The notes beneath the pieces were generated by a model that was not told the origin of the DNA, searched no databases, and saw only the letters and a program-made list of their open reading frames with translations. Position numbers and translations under genes: made by a program. A stretch of 64,000 bases of DNA from Flectobacillus sp. BAB-3569 (GTDB lineage Bacteria; Bacteroidota; Bacteroidia; Cytophagales; Spirosomataceae): the NCBI RefSeq assembly GCF_002270355.1, contig NZ_NJFZ01000032.1, forward strand, positions 1 to 64,000, given 5' to 3'. This document shows, piece after piece, positions 36,346 through 45,051 of this stretch; position 1 is the stretch's first letter; each line of letters begins with the position of its first letter.

Positions 36346-36369
36346 TAGTCATGCAAAATAAAATTTAAG
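36340..36369 (+). repeat. Solo left end of the MITE-like element
   Basis: CTTAAGTAGTCATGCAAAAT then AAAATTTAAG repeats the left terminal inverted repeat once more directly behind copy 2, without interior. Confidence 0.65.
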
Positions 36370-36513
36370 TGATGGTGAGAACAAAGTATTGATAATTAAA
36401 ATTTTACATTCACAATTCACCACTCATAATTCAGCACTATTACTTACATTCACCCAATTTCAATTTTAATAGCCGGAACTCAAGTAGAATTTTCTGGCAA
36501 ATCAAAACACCCA

Positions 36514-37959
36514 ATGAAAAAATCATTTTTAATCGCAGGTTTGGCCGCTAGCTTATTTGGCTTCAATGCTAACGCCCAACAACACTCAGAACAAGACCAT
36601 AGCAAGTATGTATGGCCGAAGGACGAGTTGGTAAAAAAGAAATTAGACAACTGGCAAGACATCAAATTTGGTTTGTTGATGCACTGGGGTACCTACAGCG
36701 AATGGGGTATCGTTGAGTCTTGGTCATTATGTCCTGAAGATGAGGGTTGGTGCGAGCGTAAAGGGGCGTCTTCTACCAATTATTTTGAATACAAAAAAGC
36801 TTACGAAAACCTTCAAACTACCTTTAATCCTGTAAAATTTGCGCCAGAAAAATGGGCAGATGCTGCTCAAAAAGCAGGGATGAAGTATGTGGTTTTTACC
36901 ACAAAGCACCATGACGGTTTTTGTATGTTTGATTCAAAATATACCAATTACAAAGTGACGGATGCAAAAACGCCTTTCTCTAGTAATCCACGTAGCAATA
37001 TTGCCAAGGAAGTATTTGATGCTTTTCGTAAAAAAGATTTCATGGTTGGGGCTTATTTCTCGAAACCTGACTGGAATACGCCTTCATATTGGTGGTCATA
37101 TTTTCCACCAAAAGACCGCAATGTCAACTATGATCCAAAGAAATATCCTCAAAAATGGCAAGAGTTCAAAGACTTTACCTACAACCAAATTGAGGAGTTG
37201 ATGACCCAATATGGCAAAATGGATATTCTTTGGTTAGATGGCGGTTGGGTACGTCCATTCTCGACGATTGATCCAAATATCAGTTGGCAAAAAACGATTC
37301 CTTATGACCAAGATATTGACATGGCAAAAATTGCTGCTATGGGTCGTAAGAATCAACCTGGGCTTTTGGTGGTTGACCGTACTGTAACGGGTGAATTCGA
37401 AAACTATGTAACACCAGAACAGTCTATTCCTGACCATTACATGCCGATTCCTTGGGAGACTTGTACTACTATGGGGACCAGCTGGTCGTATGTACCTAAT
37501 GACAAGTACAAATCGCTTCGTGAAATCATTCACATGTTGGTCGACATCGTGGCTAAAAATGGTAACTTATTGTTGAATGTAGCCCCAGGACCAGACGGTG
37601 AATGGCACAACGAAGCCTACCAACGTATGGAAGAAATGGGTAAATGGGTATCTGTAAACGGAGAATCTATTTACGGTACCAAACCTGTGGCGCCATACCG
37701 TGAAGGACAATGGGCATTTACTGGAAAAGAAAAATCAACGTATTTGACTTACTTGGCCAAAGAAGGAGAAACTGTTCCAGCGACGGTGGTTTTACCTTGG
37801 AAAAAGGCTGAAAAGTCTACAATTGTAACATTGATTGGAGAAATCAAACCTTTAAAATACAAAATTACTCCTAACGGAATTGAAGTAACTATTCCTGAAA
37901 AAGTTCGTGCAGCTTTTGCTTCGCAACCAGCTTGGGTATTTAAAGTGACAAATAAATAA
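36514..37959 (+). CDS. Alpha-L-fucosidase, GH29, secreted (second copy)
   Basis: 481 residues with an Sec signal (MKKSFLIAGLAASLFGFNAN, cleavage after AQ). GH29 motifs are classical: IKFGLLMHWGTYSEWGIVES near 50, YVVFTTKHHDGFCMFDSKYT near 125, and MDILWLDGGWVRP with nucleophile Asp242. Then come GTSWSYVPNDKYKS, MLVDIVAKNGNLLLNVAPGP and GESIYGTKP, followed by the usual C-terminal sheet. It removes terminal alpha-L-fucose from glycans in the periplasm or outside. It is more canonical than the GH29 at 8626 and different from that at 60044. It stands alone, ended by a strong terminator. Confidence 0.92.
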   Translation: MKKSFLIAGLAASLFGFNANAQQHSEQDHSKYVWPKDELVKKKLDNWQDIKFGLLMHWGTYSEWGIVESWSLCPEDEGWCERKGASSTNYFEYKKAYENLQTTFNPVKFAPEKWADAAQKAGMKYVVFTTKHHDGFCMFDSKYTNYKVTDAKTPFSSNPRSNIAKEVFDAFRKKDFMVGAYFSKPDWNTPSYWWSYFPPKDRNVNYDPKKYPQKWQEFKDFTYNQIEELMTQYGKMDILWLDGGWVRPFSTIDPNISWQKTIPYDQDIDMAKIAAMGRKNQPGLLVVDRTVTGEFENYVTPEQSIPDHYMPIPWETCTTMGTSWSYVPNDKYKSLREIIHMLVDIVAKNGNLLLNVAPGPDGEWHNEAYQRMEEMGKWVSVNGESIYGTKPVAPYREGQWAFTGKEKSTYLTYLAKEGETVPATVVLPWKKAEKSTIVTLIGEIKPLKYKITPNGIEVTIPEKVRAAFASQPAWVFKVTNK

Positions 37960-38111
37960 GATGCAGATTGAGTTCTCCTGAATTTATTGATTTAGGGTTA
38001 TGCTGTATCTGTGTCAGGAAAAGAGGGAGCATCTCTAATTGAGCGATTATGTGATACATCAGTAAAGATGCAATGATGGCATCTTAAGCCGTTCATATCT
38101 AGCATAGTAGC

Positions 38112-38156
38112 ATCAAAAAAGCGGTCAAAAATTTATTTTTCGACCGCTTTTTTGAT
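38112..38156. terminator. Bidirectional Rho-independent terminator
   Basis: ATCAAAAAAGCGGTC (38112-38126) pairs perfectly with GACCGCTTTTTTGAT (38142-38156). The GCGGTC/GACCGC core is flanked by A and T runs, so it works in both directions. It lies behind the GH29 gene. Confidence 0.85.
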
Positions 38157-38226
38157 AAAAACTTGTAGAATAATCCCAACCCTAGAAATTGGGGTTTATT
38201 CATGTTTTTGATGCTATTAGGTTAGT

Positions 38227-38352
38227 TAAGTATTAGTCCAAAAGAAGATTTAAAATGCTTAGACAGCAGGCTCTAGGCAAAGAGTTTAATAACCAAAGAC
38301 CTGCTTTTTCCAAAGCCCATCGCTGAAAGCTGATATCTCAAAGCCTAAATAC
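38227..38352 (+). repeat. Decayed copy of the MITE-like family
   Basis: TAAGTATTAGTCCAAAAGAA then GATTT, and CAAAGCCCATCGCTGAAAGC then TGATATCTCAAAGCC, align with the left end and interior of the 35.98-36.35 kb element, with many substitutions and a shortened middle. Confidence 0.55.
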
Positions 38353-38392
38353 TTCTACAAATGGAATCACTCACTCGCTCAATATTCTACCA

Positions 38393-39385
38393 TTAAATTC
38401 TGTACCTAATTATGCGTTTGATGGTATTTTTTACGAAGTATTTGAGCGTAATCTGATTTTGATGCATTAAAAAGCTTTGCCAAGCATGTTTGTGAGCTGC
38501 TTGAGGACTACGATAATCATGATAAATTTTATCGGAAATTTTGGCAAAGTATTGTGAGAAATTTTTTAAAGCCTCTTGCTTAAGCTCCTTTCTTTTGTCT
38601 GTTGGCCAATAGTGCTGAATAATGTCTATAACCTTCAGGATGCTTTTGATATCATCGTTTGATAAAAAGGAACGACTTGTGATATTATTCTGATGGAGTC
38701 GATATAGGGCAAGGTATTTTGGGGTATAGGCAAAATCGTATTTGGAGGCAATTCTTACCCACATTTCCCAATCTTCGCCATAGTGTACGGCAAAAAAACT
38801 ACCCAAATCTTCATATACCGAGCGTTTTACAACAATTGCGGGGGGCTGTACTCGCTGCCCTTTTGAGATTCTTTCAAACCAATTATGCAGAATTCCTGAT
38901 TCATGATGCAAGGGAGGTAAGGCATATAGTTCTTCATTTTTTTCATTCATATAGATATAATCAGTGAACACTGCACCGACCTTCGGATAAGACCGAATCA
39001 ACTCAAAAATCTCATGATAAAATCCCTCTTTCACCATATCATCACCATGTAAGATATGAATCCAGTGACCTTTAGCACGATTGATACAGGTCTCAAAGTT
39101 TCTGAGGCTACCCACATTTTTTTCCTGACGAAAGTAACCGATATTCAAATGACTGTATTTCTCTACAATAGCACCAAGGTCGCCATCTGTGCTGTGGTCA
39201 TCGATAATTTCTATTTGAAAATCAGAGAAGTCCTGAACTTGATGTATGACGCTTTTTAGGGTCTGCTCGACATACGCATAACAATTATAGGCAGGGATCA
39301 TAACAGATATCAACGGCCTTTTATCAATACTAATTGCCTCAATTTTGGGAGGCGAATCAGGAGTTCTAACGTTGTAAAGAGACAT
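38393..39385 (-). CDS. Glycosyltransferase family 2
   Basis: 330 residues, cytoplasmic. It has a GT-A fold start ISVMIPAYNCYAYVEQTLKS, then EIIDDHSTDG, and the metal-binding stretch HILHGDDMVKEGFYHEIF. GEDWEMWVRIASKYDF and LYRLHQNNIT near residue 230 are typical of GT2 enzymes of polysaccharide loci. It probably adds one sugar to a surface polysaccharide. It is the last gene in a minus-strand block with another GT2 and an ABC exporter, though a 416-nt repeat-rich gap separates it from the next gene upstream. Confidence 0.88.
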   Translation of the reverse strand: MSLYNVRTPDSPPKIEAISIDKRPLISVMIPAYNCYAYVEQTLKSVIHQVQDFSDFQIEIIDDHSTDGDLGAIVEKYSHLNIGYFRQEKNVGSLRNFETCINRAKGHWIHILHGDDMVKEGFYHEIFELIRSYPKVGAVFTDYIYMNEKNEELYALPPLHHESGILHNWFERISKGQRVQPPAIVVKRSVYEDLGSFFAVHYGEDWEMWVRIASKYDFAYTPKYLALYRLHQNNITSRSFLSNDDIKSILKVIDIIQHYWPTDKRKELKQEALKNFSQYFAKISDKIYHDYRSPQAAHKHAWQSFLMHQNQITLKYFVKNTIKRIIRYRI

Positions 39386-39801
39386 AATATTAAACTAGAT
39401 GATATATTAAACAATAAGGAAATATGGCAATTCAGAAATGCCGAAATTTATAAGAATGTATAGCAAGAAGAGTTGAATCAAGGAATAATGCACAATATTC
39501 ATGCATTATTGGGCTTTTGGCGTTCAGCCGTTGGTAGCAGACAAAATGTAATTATGACTTCTTAAGCAACACCATAAACTATTTCACTAACGACTTGTAG
39601 CCGAATACCTAGGTAATCGTGCAAAATAAGAATTAAGTTTTTTGTTGAAGGCATAAGGCAACAGGCACAAGGCAAAGAGTCTTAAATTGTTTTTAGTAAC
39701 GATAGATATATTTTTGCCGAAAGCTCAAAGCCGTAAGCTCAAAAATTCAATTATATTTTGCGTACCCACTAGTTTTTTGAAAATCTGTGTAGCATTACAG
39801 T
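39386..39801. other. Repeat-rich intergenic region between two glycosyltransferase genes
   Basis: 416 nt. It contains a hairpin (AATAATGCA 39484-39492 with TGCATTATT 39502-39510), a possible inverse MITE fragment after it (GGGCTTTTGGCGTTCAGCCG), and a decayed full-length MITE copy at 39609-39775. A frame of about 66 codons crossing the repeat is not a gene. Confidence 0.55.
39609..39775 (+). repeat. Decayed full-length copy of the MITE-like family
   Basis: The left end CTAGGTAATCGTGCAAAATA, the interior GGCATAAGGCAACAGGCACA, then AAGGCAAAGAGT and GCCGAAAGCTCAAAGCC, and the right end ATTATATTTTGCGTACCCAC match the 36-kb element in the same order and spacing. Confidence 0.65.
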
Positions 39802-41082
39802 TCAAATTTCTGGATAAAAAGGAGAATCTTTATGTTTTAGGAAAAATTTCCAACCAGAAAAACATCCTTTTATTTCTTCTAAAATGAACTTGTTATGTCT
39901 TGATTTTGGATGTAAAATAGCAAATTTAATTCGTTTAAGATAGTAGAGTGGTAAGCTTTTTCTAAGTCTGTACAATTCTCCTTGATGATGATATTTCTGG
40001 TATTGCACCAATACAGAACTTACATTCCCTCTCATGTAGGCAAATATCTGCTTTTTTAAATCATTCCACGACTCACGATGTTGATGATAAACATAAATAT
40101 GAGGAAAATATCTACAGGTAAAACCTTCTGCCATAATCCGATACCAGTATTCTGAGTCACCACTACAACCAGAGGCACCTACATCCAATCTTTCATCAAA
40201 ATATCCTACTTTTTCAAATACTGTTTTCCTAAATGCCATATTCGCCCCAGCTCCAACATCCCAAGCAGGTACTCCCACAGGTAGATGTTTAGCAAAATAG
40301 GCCTTATCAAAAATAAGTGGTTGATGACCTTTGTTGAATCCCCAAAATCTCTCAAAAAAACATTGAGCCTCGGTGTCTAATCTATACGGTATAACCAGTC
40401 CTGTGACCGACATCGTAAGTGGATCTTCAAAGCTTTGTCTGATTTGAGAAACCCATTCTGGGGTAACAATTACATCATCGTCGGTGTAGGCTAGAATCTC
40501 AGCTTTTGCTGTAAGTGCTCCCGTATTTCTGGCAATATCTAACCCTTTACGGGGTTCTAATACATAAGTTACTGAGGGAAACTCCTTTTTAATTAACTCC
40601 GCCGTTCCACTATCTGATGGCGCATTATCTACTACTACTATTTCGAAGTTTTTTTCCGTGGAAAGAAAAAGTCTGGTAAGACATTCTCTGAGCGCGGAGG
40701 TTCTATTCCTCGTACAAATCACAACAGATATACTTGGTAATGAAGTAGTAGGAGTAGGACGTTGAAATATTTTTTTATAATTACTAGAAAATTGCTCGTT
40801 TAGATAGGTTGGGTTGTCCTTAAATGCACGTAAAAGTTGATGTTTTTCGGACACATTGAGCGGCTTAAAATAGAAAGACCATGCTTGTTTCAACGAGTTT
40901 ATAATAAAACTCTCCCATTCTGTTAGATCTTTTGGGTAAATGCTATCTAGCCAAAGATGCCCCATTGGAATATTATTGTACCAAAAAAGATAGTAGGCCG
41001 CTTCTCCGTTTGGGAGAGCTGGAATACCTTCCTCTAGGTGACAATGATGTATTTTACGTGAAGAATAAGCGGTTTTACTCAT
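39802..41082 (-). CDS. Glycosyltransferase family 2 with N-terminal extension
   Basis: 426 residues. The GT2 domain starts near residue 120 (SISVVICTRNRTSALRECLT), with VVVDNAPSD, LDIARNTGALTAKAEILAYT and the metal-binding DDDVIVTPEWV; GASGCSGDSEYWYRIMAEG follows. The first about 115 residues (with AYYLFWYNNIPMGHLWLD) form a small conserved extension of unknown role, seen in other GT2 proteins of this phylum as far as I recall. It lies 26 nt behind the Wzt-like gene on the same strand, which ties it to assembly of the exported polysaccharide. Confidence 0.88.
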   Translation of the reverse strand: MSKTAYSSRKIHHCHLEEGIPALPNGEAAYYLFWYNNIPMGHLWLDSIYPKDLTEWESFIINSLKQAWSFYFKPLNVSEKHQLLRAFKDNPTYLNEQFSSNYKKIFQRPTPTTSLPSISVVICTRNRTSALRECLTRLFLSTEKNFEIVVVDNAPSDSGTAELIKKEFPSVTYVLEPRKGLDIARNTGALTAKAEILAYTDDDVIVTPEWVSQIRQSFEDPLTMSVTGLVIPYRLDTEAQCFFERFWGFNKGHQPLIFDKAYFAKHLPVGVPAWDVGAGANMAFRKTVFEKVGYFDERLDVGASGCSGDSEYWYRIMAEGFTCRYFPHIYVYHQHRESWNDLKKQIFAYMRGNVSSVLVQYQKYHHQGELYRLRKSLPLYYLKRIKFAILHPKSRHNKFILEEIKGCFSGWKFFLKHKDSPFYPEI

Positions 41083-41108
41083 AACACCTTCGAGATATTA
41101 AATGGGGT

Positions 41109-42332
41109 TTAAATATATTGAAGTTTTAAAATAGAGGATACATGAGCTTGAGGTATGTCTCCTAGAATAATAGACTCCTTGCCAGCCAAATCAATGGAAA
41201 GACAGGTATCAAAACCTAAAACTTTGTGTTCGTCAGCATCGAGAAAATAGACGGAGAAATAATACGAGCCTGCCCCTAAATAATTACTTGGAATTGTTCC
41301 TGTGACGCAGTGAAGGGTATTTACTCCCAAGTTTTTAAGAGGCGTGTCAATTTGTATCAAACATTCGCCTGAGAAACTGAACACAAATAATCTGACCATT
41401 ATTGAAATATCAGGAATAAGGTTCCAATATTCAAGTTCAAAACTTAAAGTTGCGTTTCGATAAATAATTTGGTTGACCCGCTCCGAGGGAGTAATAGATA
41501 CTTTCTTCACTCTTAAATATTGATTTCCTGGGGCTTCATCTGGTGAAATATAAACTTGACCCAAGAACTCGATTTTTTCCTGATATAAATATTTGGCAAT
41601 CGTTGGAGTAGGTGCTCCAAACTCTTTGAGTTTACCTTTTTCCAGATAGGCAATTTGGTTACAAAGTTGCCTCAACGCTTGCATATCATGACTGATTATT
41701 AACGCTGTTTTACCTTCATTAGAGGCTAATTCCCGCATTTTTACAAGGCATTTTTTCTGGAAATCTGCGTCACCTACTGCTAATACCTCATCTAAAATCA
41801 AAATATCGGCATCGAGATGTGCCGCTACCGAAAAGGCTAATCTCACATACATTCCACTCGAATAACGCTTCACAGGTGTATTGATAAACTCTTCGATTCC
41901 AGAAAATGCAATGATTTTATCAAGCTTTTGAGTTACTTCATGCTTTTTCATTCCCAAAATCTGAGCATTGAGAAATATATTTTCAAGTCCAGTGAGCTCT
42001 CCATGAAATCCAGTTCCGACTTCTAAAATACTTGATATCTTTCCTTTACCACGAATAAGTCCTGTAGTCGGGAGTAAAACCCTCGAAAGGATTTTCATGA
42101 GAGTTGATTTCCCTGAACCGTTTCTACCAATAATACCAATAACCTCGCCTTCATTTACGCTAAAGGAGATATCCTGTAATGCCCAAAAAGTATCATTGGA
42201 TGGATTTAGACTAGCTTTTTGAGTTAGTTGTTTCCAATATTTAATCAGGTCTTGACGTAACGTTTCGCTTCCGAGTTTACCAATTTCAAATGATTTTGAA
42301 ATATGGTCAAATTCAATCACAGGTTTGGCCAT
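41109..42332 (-). CDS. Polysaccharide ABC exporter, ATPase subunit with C-terminal glycan-binding domain (Wzt-like)
   Basis: 407 residues. The nucleotide-binding domain has Walker A GIIGRNGSGKSTLMK, signature RYSSGMYVRLAFSVA, Walker B DILILDEVLAVGDADF and a switch His (LIISHDMQAL). Residues about 265-407 form an extra beta-rich domain (ISPDEAPGNQYLRVKKVSIT) as in Wzt proteins that recognise the chain end of the O-polysaccharide. It energises export of a lipid-linked polysaccharide across the inner membrane. Its ATG overlaps the permease stop by one base (TAATG). Confidence 0.9.
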   Translation of the reverse strand: MAKPVIEFDHISKSFEIGKLGSETLRQDLIKYWKQLTQKASLNPSNDTFWALQDISFSVNEGEVIGIIGRNGSGKSTLMKILSRVLLPTTGLIRGKGKISSILEVGTGFHGELTGLENIFLNAQILGMKKHEVTQKLDKIIAFSGIEEFINTPVKRYSSGMYVRLAFSVAAHLDADILILDEVLAVGDADFQKKCLVKMRELASNEGKTALIISHDMQALRQLCNQIAYLEKGKLKEFGAPTPTIAKYLYQEKIEFLGQVYISPDEAPGNQYLRVKKVSITPSERVNQIIYRNATLSFELEYWNLIPDISIMVRLFVFSFSGECLIQIDTPLKNLGVNTLHCVTGTIPSNYLGAGSYYFSVYFLDADEHKVLGFDTCLSIDLAGKESIILGDIPQAHVSSILKLQYI

Positions 42333-43192
42333 TAGAGTACTTCTATGAATTTACTTTCAAACTTTCTGAAGATGAGCAAGGCAATCATACTAAATACCGT
42401 TATTGAACCTAGCGAAATATAGAGTTCCATAGTCCAAAACTCACTTAACGAATAACATGCTCTGAAACTTTCGAAAATAGCCGTTAAGGGGTTAAACCAA
42501 AACGCCCAAGATAACTCTTTCGAAACTAATGAAACAGGGTAAAACACTGGCGTAACAAACATATATAGTCTCATTACCAACTGGATAATATTTTCTAAAT
42601 CCTTGTATTTGGTGGTAAGAATAAAAGAAAATGAACCCAGCGCCAATGCATATAATGCTACAAATGCAAGAAGAAAAGGAATTGCTATTAGGTTCAAATT
42701 AAAGGATACTTCCCAATTCGTAAAAAACTGATAAAATAAAACGGCAACGATAAAGAATAGAAGGTTTACACCGAGTTTGTAAGCTTGGACTAATACGCTA
42801 CTCAAGGGTAGAATGATTCTTGGAAAGTATACTTTTGATAAAATATGAGCATTGGTCCTGAAAGTGTACAGTGAACCAAACATACTATCCGCAAAAAAGC
42901 TCCAAAGCATATTACCTGTCAGGTAAAACAACAACGGGGGCATTCCATCTGTAGAAACTTTAATGATATTGGCAAAAACGAGCGTATATACAATCGTTGT
43001 GATAAGTGGCTGGAAAATTAGCCAAAAGTTACCCAAAACGGTTTGTTTATGACTACTTTGTAAGTCCCTTTTGGTAAGACTCCAAATCAAATCAGTATGA
43101 TTCAATATTTTTTTGAAACTAAAATCGAACCATCCAACCGACGGTTTGATTTCCCATTCCCAATCATCAATCTGATTTGCGTCTAATTTCAT
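42332..43192 (-). CDS. Polysaccharide ABC exporter, permease subunit (Wzm/TagG-like)
   Basis: 286 residues with six predicted membrane segments and the ABC-2 start LIWSLTKRDLQSSHKQTVLG then NFWLIFQPL, typical for Wzm, TagG and KpsM proteins. PVFYPVSLVSKELSWAFWFN then PLTAIFESFR is the conserved C-terminal part. It forms the channel with the Wzt-like ATPase, whose gene overlaps by one base. It starts at the ATG at 43192. Confidence 0.9.
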   Translation of the reverse strand: MKLDANQIDDWEWEIKPSVGWFDFSFKKILNHTDLIWSLTKRDLQSSHKQTVLGNFWLIFQPLITTIVYTLVFANIIKVSTDGMPPLLFYLTGNMLWSFFADSMFGSLYTFRTNAHILSKVYFPRIILPLSSVLVQAYKLGVNLLFFIVAVLFYQFFTNWEVSFNLNLIAIPFLLAFVALYALALGSFSFILTTKYKDLENIIQLVMRLYMFVTPVFYPVSLVSKELSWAFWFNPLTAIFESFRACYSLSEFWTMELYISLGSITVFSMIALLIFRKFESKFIEVL

Positions 43193-43248
43193 AAGCGTAT
43201 CAAAAGCTTGGATGTTATTAGATTAAGCGTTTAAAAATCAGGTTTACT

Positions 43249-43284
43249 GAAAGAAAAAAGGTGACAACGCGTACTTTTTCTTTC
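43249..43284. terminator. A/T hairpin between the HAD and permease genes
   Basis: GAAAGAAAAA (43249-43258) pairs with TTTTTCTTTC (43275-43284). The stem is weak in GC but perfect and may separate the two transcripts. Confidence 0.3.
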
Positions 43285-43332
43285 GCAAATACTTTGCCAA
43301 ATAACAATTTTCACAAAGGAATGATTAAGTGA

Positions 43333-43974
43333 TTAGGCTTTTTTACAAATAAATCTCTGTAGTTCCTCATGAGTTTTGAAGTGCCCTTTTGGATAATATT
43401 GTAGCTGTGGTTGCAACTCATCTTCATATCCCCAGTTAACCCATGCGCAATCCATACTAATTTTCATACAAGCTTCAATATCTCTGTTCTCGTCGCCTAT
43501 GTACAAACACTCACGCAAGGGGTATTCAGTAGCTTTGAGTAGCTTTTTCAAAACCTTATCTTTGCCCATAAAATTTTCTGAGCAATAGATGTTTTTGAAG
43601 TGGGTAAAGTTTTGATTGTCAAGAAATTGAAGGATATTTTCTTTGCTATTAGAAGACACAATGTCTAGTGTGAAACCCTGCTGTTGAAGCGTTGTTAAAA
43701 AATCAAAAATTCCGTCATAGGCTTGAAGAAACTGAATGTTTTGCTTGTATTTTTTGTATAGTACAGGAATAATAAAAGGGATTTGATAGAGCGGAATTCC
43801 CAGATATTCGGCTCGCTTTAGATAAGATAAATGTCTAATTTGAGGAATAGTTTCTGCTGAAATAAGCTTAAAGTTTTTTTCTGTAGCCAATTCATTGTAG
43901 ATTTTCAGAAAAATTGGGACAGAATTGGCAATAGTGCCATCAAAATCAAAAATGATGTGTTTATACGTTTGCAT
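43333..43974 (-). CDS. HAD-family hydrolase, phosphoglycolate-phosphatase-like
   Basis: 213 residues. Motif I is HIIFDFDGTIANS (nucleophile Asp and general acid Asp), motif II is LDIVSSNSKEN, motif III a Lys in GKDKVLKKLL, and motif IV YIGDENRDIEAC. A C1-type helical cap lies between motifs I and II. It dephosphorylates a small cytoplasmic substrate. It is 140 nt upstream of the Wzm-like gene on the same strand, so a link to sugar-nucleotide supply is possible but not shown. Confidence 0.85.
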   Translation of the reverse strand: MQTYKHIIFDFDGTIANSVPIFLKIYNELATEKNFKLISAETIPQIRHLSYLKRAEYLGIPLYQIPFIIPVLYKKYKQNIQFLQAYDGIFDFLTTLQQQGFTLDIVSSNSKENILQFLDNQNFTHFKNIYCSENFMGKDKVLKKLLKATEYPLRECLYIGDENRDIEACMKISMDCAWVNWGYEDELQPQLQYYPKGHFKTHEELQRFICKKA

Positions 43975-44107
43975 AGTATTAATAAGGCAACTGACCCAAA
44001 AAGGTTATTTACAACGATCTATTTATTCTGTTGTTTTGCAGTATCAAAATTGATTGACAGGTCTTCACTAAATTTTACATATCATATCCTACAGCCAATC
44101 CAAATTA

Positions 44108-44743
44108 ATGAACCGAATAGCAATATATGAAGATAACCCTAAACTTCGAGAATTACTCGAATTACTGATAAATTCTGCGGAGGAGTTTCTGGTGGTAGGG
44201 AAGCATCACAACTGTGAAGATATTTTACGGCATATCCAGTCTGAGTCACCAGATATGCTCATAATGGATATAGATATGCCTGTAATAGATGGAATTACTG
44301 GAGTGAAGTTGGTGAAAGAGAAATACCCTAATATGAAAGTAATCATGCATACCGTTTTTGAAGATGATGATCGACTATTTGCTTGTTTGAGCTACGGTGC
44401 AGATGGTTATATCCTGAAAAAAGATTCACCAAGTATGCTATTTGGCGCTATAAAACAGCTTTTTGAAGGTGGTGCTCCGATGTCGCCAGGTATTGCCAAA
44501 CGTATTTTGCAGACTTTTAGAAAACCTGCACCTACCCAAAATTCGTATCATTTGACTGAGCGCGAGAAAGAGGTGCTAGAGTATTTGACCAAAGGCTATT
44601 CCTATAAAATGATTGCTCACGAATGTTCTATTTCGATAGAAACCGTACGTCGTCATCTCAAAAATATCTATTTCAAACTTCAAGTTCAATGTGGCACCGA
44701 AGCCGTGGCAAAGGCAATTCGTGAGAAGATTGTCAATGAGTGA
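44108..44743 (+). CDS. NarL/FixJ-type response regulator
   Basis: 211 residues. The receiver domain has the acidic pair (YEDN, residues 8-9), phospho-acceptor Asp54 in LIMDIDMPVIDG, and Lys in YILKKDSP. The C-terminal LuxR-type helix-turn-helix is LTEREKEVLEYLTKGYSYKM then IAHECSISIETVRRHLKNIY. It is activated by a histidine kinase and binds DNA as a dimer. No kinase gene is adjacent. The only HisKA_3 kinase in the window (14278-17214), which belongs to the class that uses such regulators, is 27 kb away. Confidence 0.92.
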   Translation: MNRIAIYEDNPKLRELLELLINSAEEFLVVGKHHNCEDILRHIQSESPDMLIMDIDMPVIDGITGVKLVKEKYPNMKVIMHTVFEDDDRLFACLSYGADGYILKKDSPSMLFGAIKQLFEGGAPMSPGIAKRILQTFRKPAPTQNSYHLTEREKEVLEYLTKGYSYKMIAHECSISIETVRRHLKNIYFKLQVQCGTEAVAKAIREKIVNE

Positions 44744-44765
44744 TTACCTTACATAGAGGCTAAAC

Positions 44766-44815
44766 TAGTTCATGACTTAGTCTTGGACTTATTTTGTTAA
44801 CAGTTTATAAACTGA
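44766..44815 (+). repeat. Palindromic intergenic repeat family, copy 2
   Basis: ACTAGTTCATGACTTAGTCT then TGGACTTATTTTGTTAACAGTTTATAAACTG is nearly the reverse complement of 8461-8510, 36 kb away. Confidence 0.65.
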
Positions 44816-45007
44816 AATCTTACCTAATCCGAGTCTAAGCCCCAGACTAGGTAAGAATCAAAATTGTTGCTGACGCAAGTTTGTCGGAGAAAACTCCGAC
44901 AAGGGCGAAAAACTGAAATCTTACCTAATCCGAGTCTAAGCCCCAGACTAGGTAAGAATCAAAATTGTTGCTGACGCAAGTTTGTCGGAGAAAACTCCGA
45001 CAAGGGC
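44811..45007 (+). repeat. 101-bp tandem duplication with two hairpins per unit
   Basis: Two units (start 44811 and 44912) are identical over 96 nt, separated by GAAAA. Each contains an imperfect hairpin (44819-44855: CTTACCTA...TAGGTAAG with AGTCT/AGACT inside) and a perfect 9-bp stem (44881-44889 with 44894-44902, TTGTCGGAG/CTCCGACAA, loop AAAA). The identity of the units implies recent duplication. Confidence 0.85.
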
Positions 45008-45018
45008 ACAAATCCAAC

Positions 45019-45045
45019 ATCCGAAATCCGAAATCCGAAATCGAA
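45019..45045 (+). repeat. 7-bp microsatellite ATCCGAA
   Basis: Three perfect units and one unit lacking a C, directly behind the GH97 stop at 45052 on the opposite strand. It is non-coding. Confidence 0.7.
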
Positions 45046-45051
45046 TCCCCT

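Larger units (their letters stand above)
35964..36513. other. 550-nt intergenic region made mostly of MITE repeats
   Basis: It contains the two tandem MITE-like copies and a solo end (35980-36369). After these, 36370-36513 is ordinary AT-rich spacer that must contain the promoter of the fucosidase gene; no convincing TAnnTTTG was placed. CACAATTCACCACTCATAAT near 36410 is the only other notable text. Confidence 0.6.
37960..38392. other. Intergenic region with terminator and decayed MITE
   Basis: 433 nt between the convergent GH29 and glycosyltransferase genes. It holds a perfect 15-bp terminator hairpin (38112-38156) and a decayed MITE-like copy (38227-38352). Nothing else is recognised. Confidence 0.6.
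44744..45051. other. Repeat-filled gap between convergent genes
   Basis: 308 nt holding a copy of the palindromic repeat family (44766-44815), a 101-bp tandem duplication with two hairpins per unit (44811-45007), and a 7-bp microsatellite (45019-45045). The hairpins can terminate both the response regulator and GH97 transcripts. Confidence 0.65.

Noticed and set aside
35980-36369. CRISPR array
   Set aside because: Repeat units are 180 bp with inverted ends and no spacers of constant length. The 101-bp duplication at 44811-45007 also lacks array structure.
39687-39887. 66-codon plus-strand frame
   Set aside because: It spans a decayed MITE copy and runs into the opposite strand of a glycosyltransferase gene.
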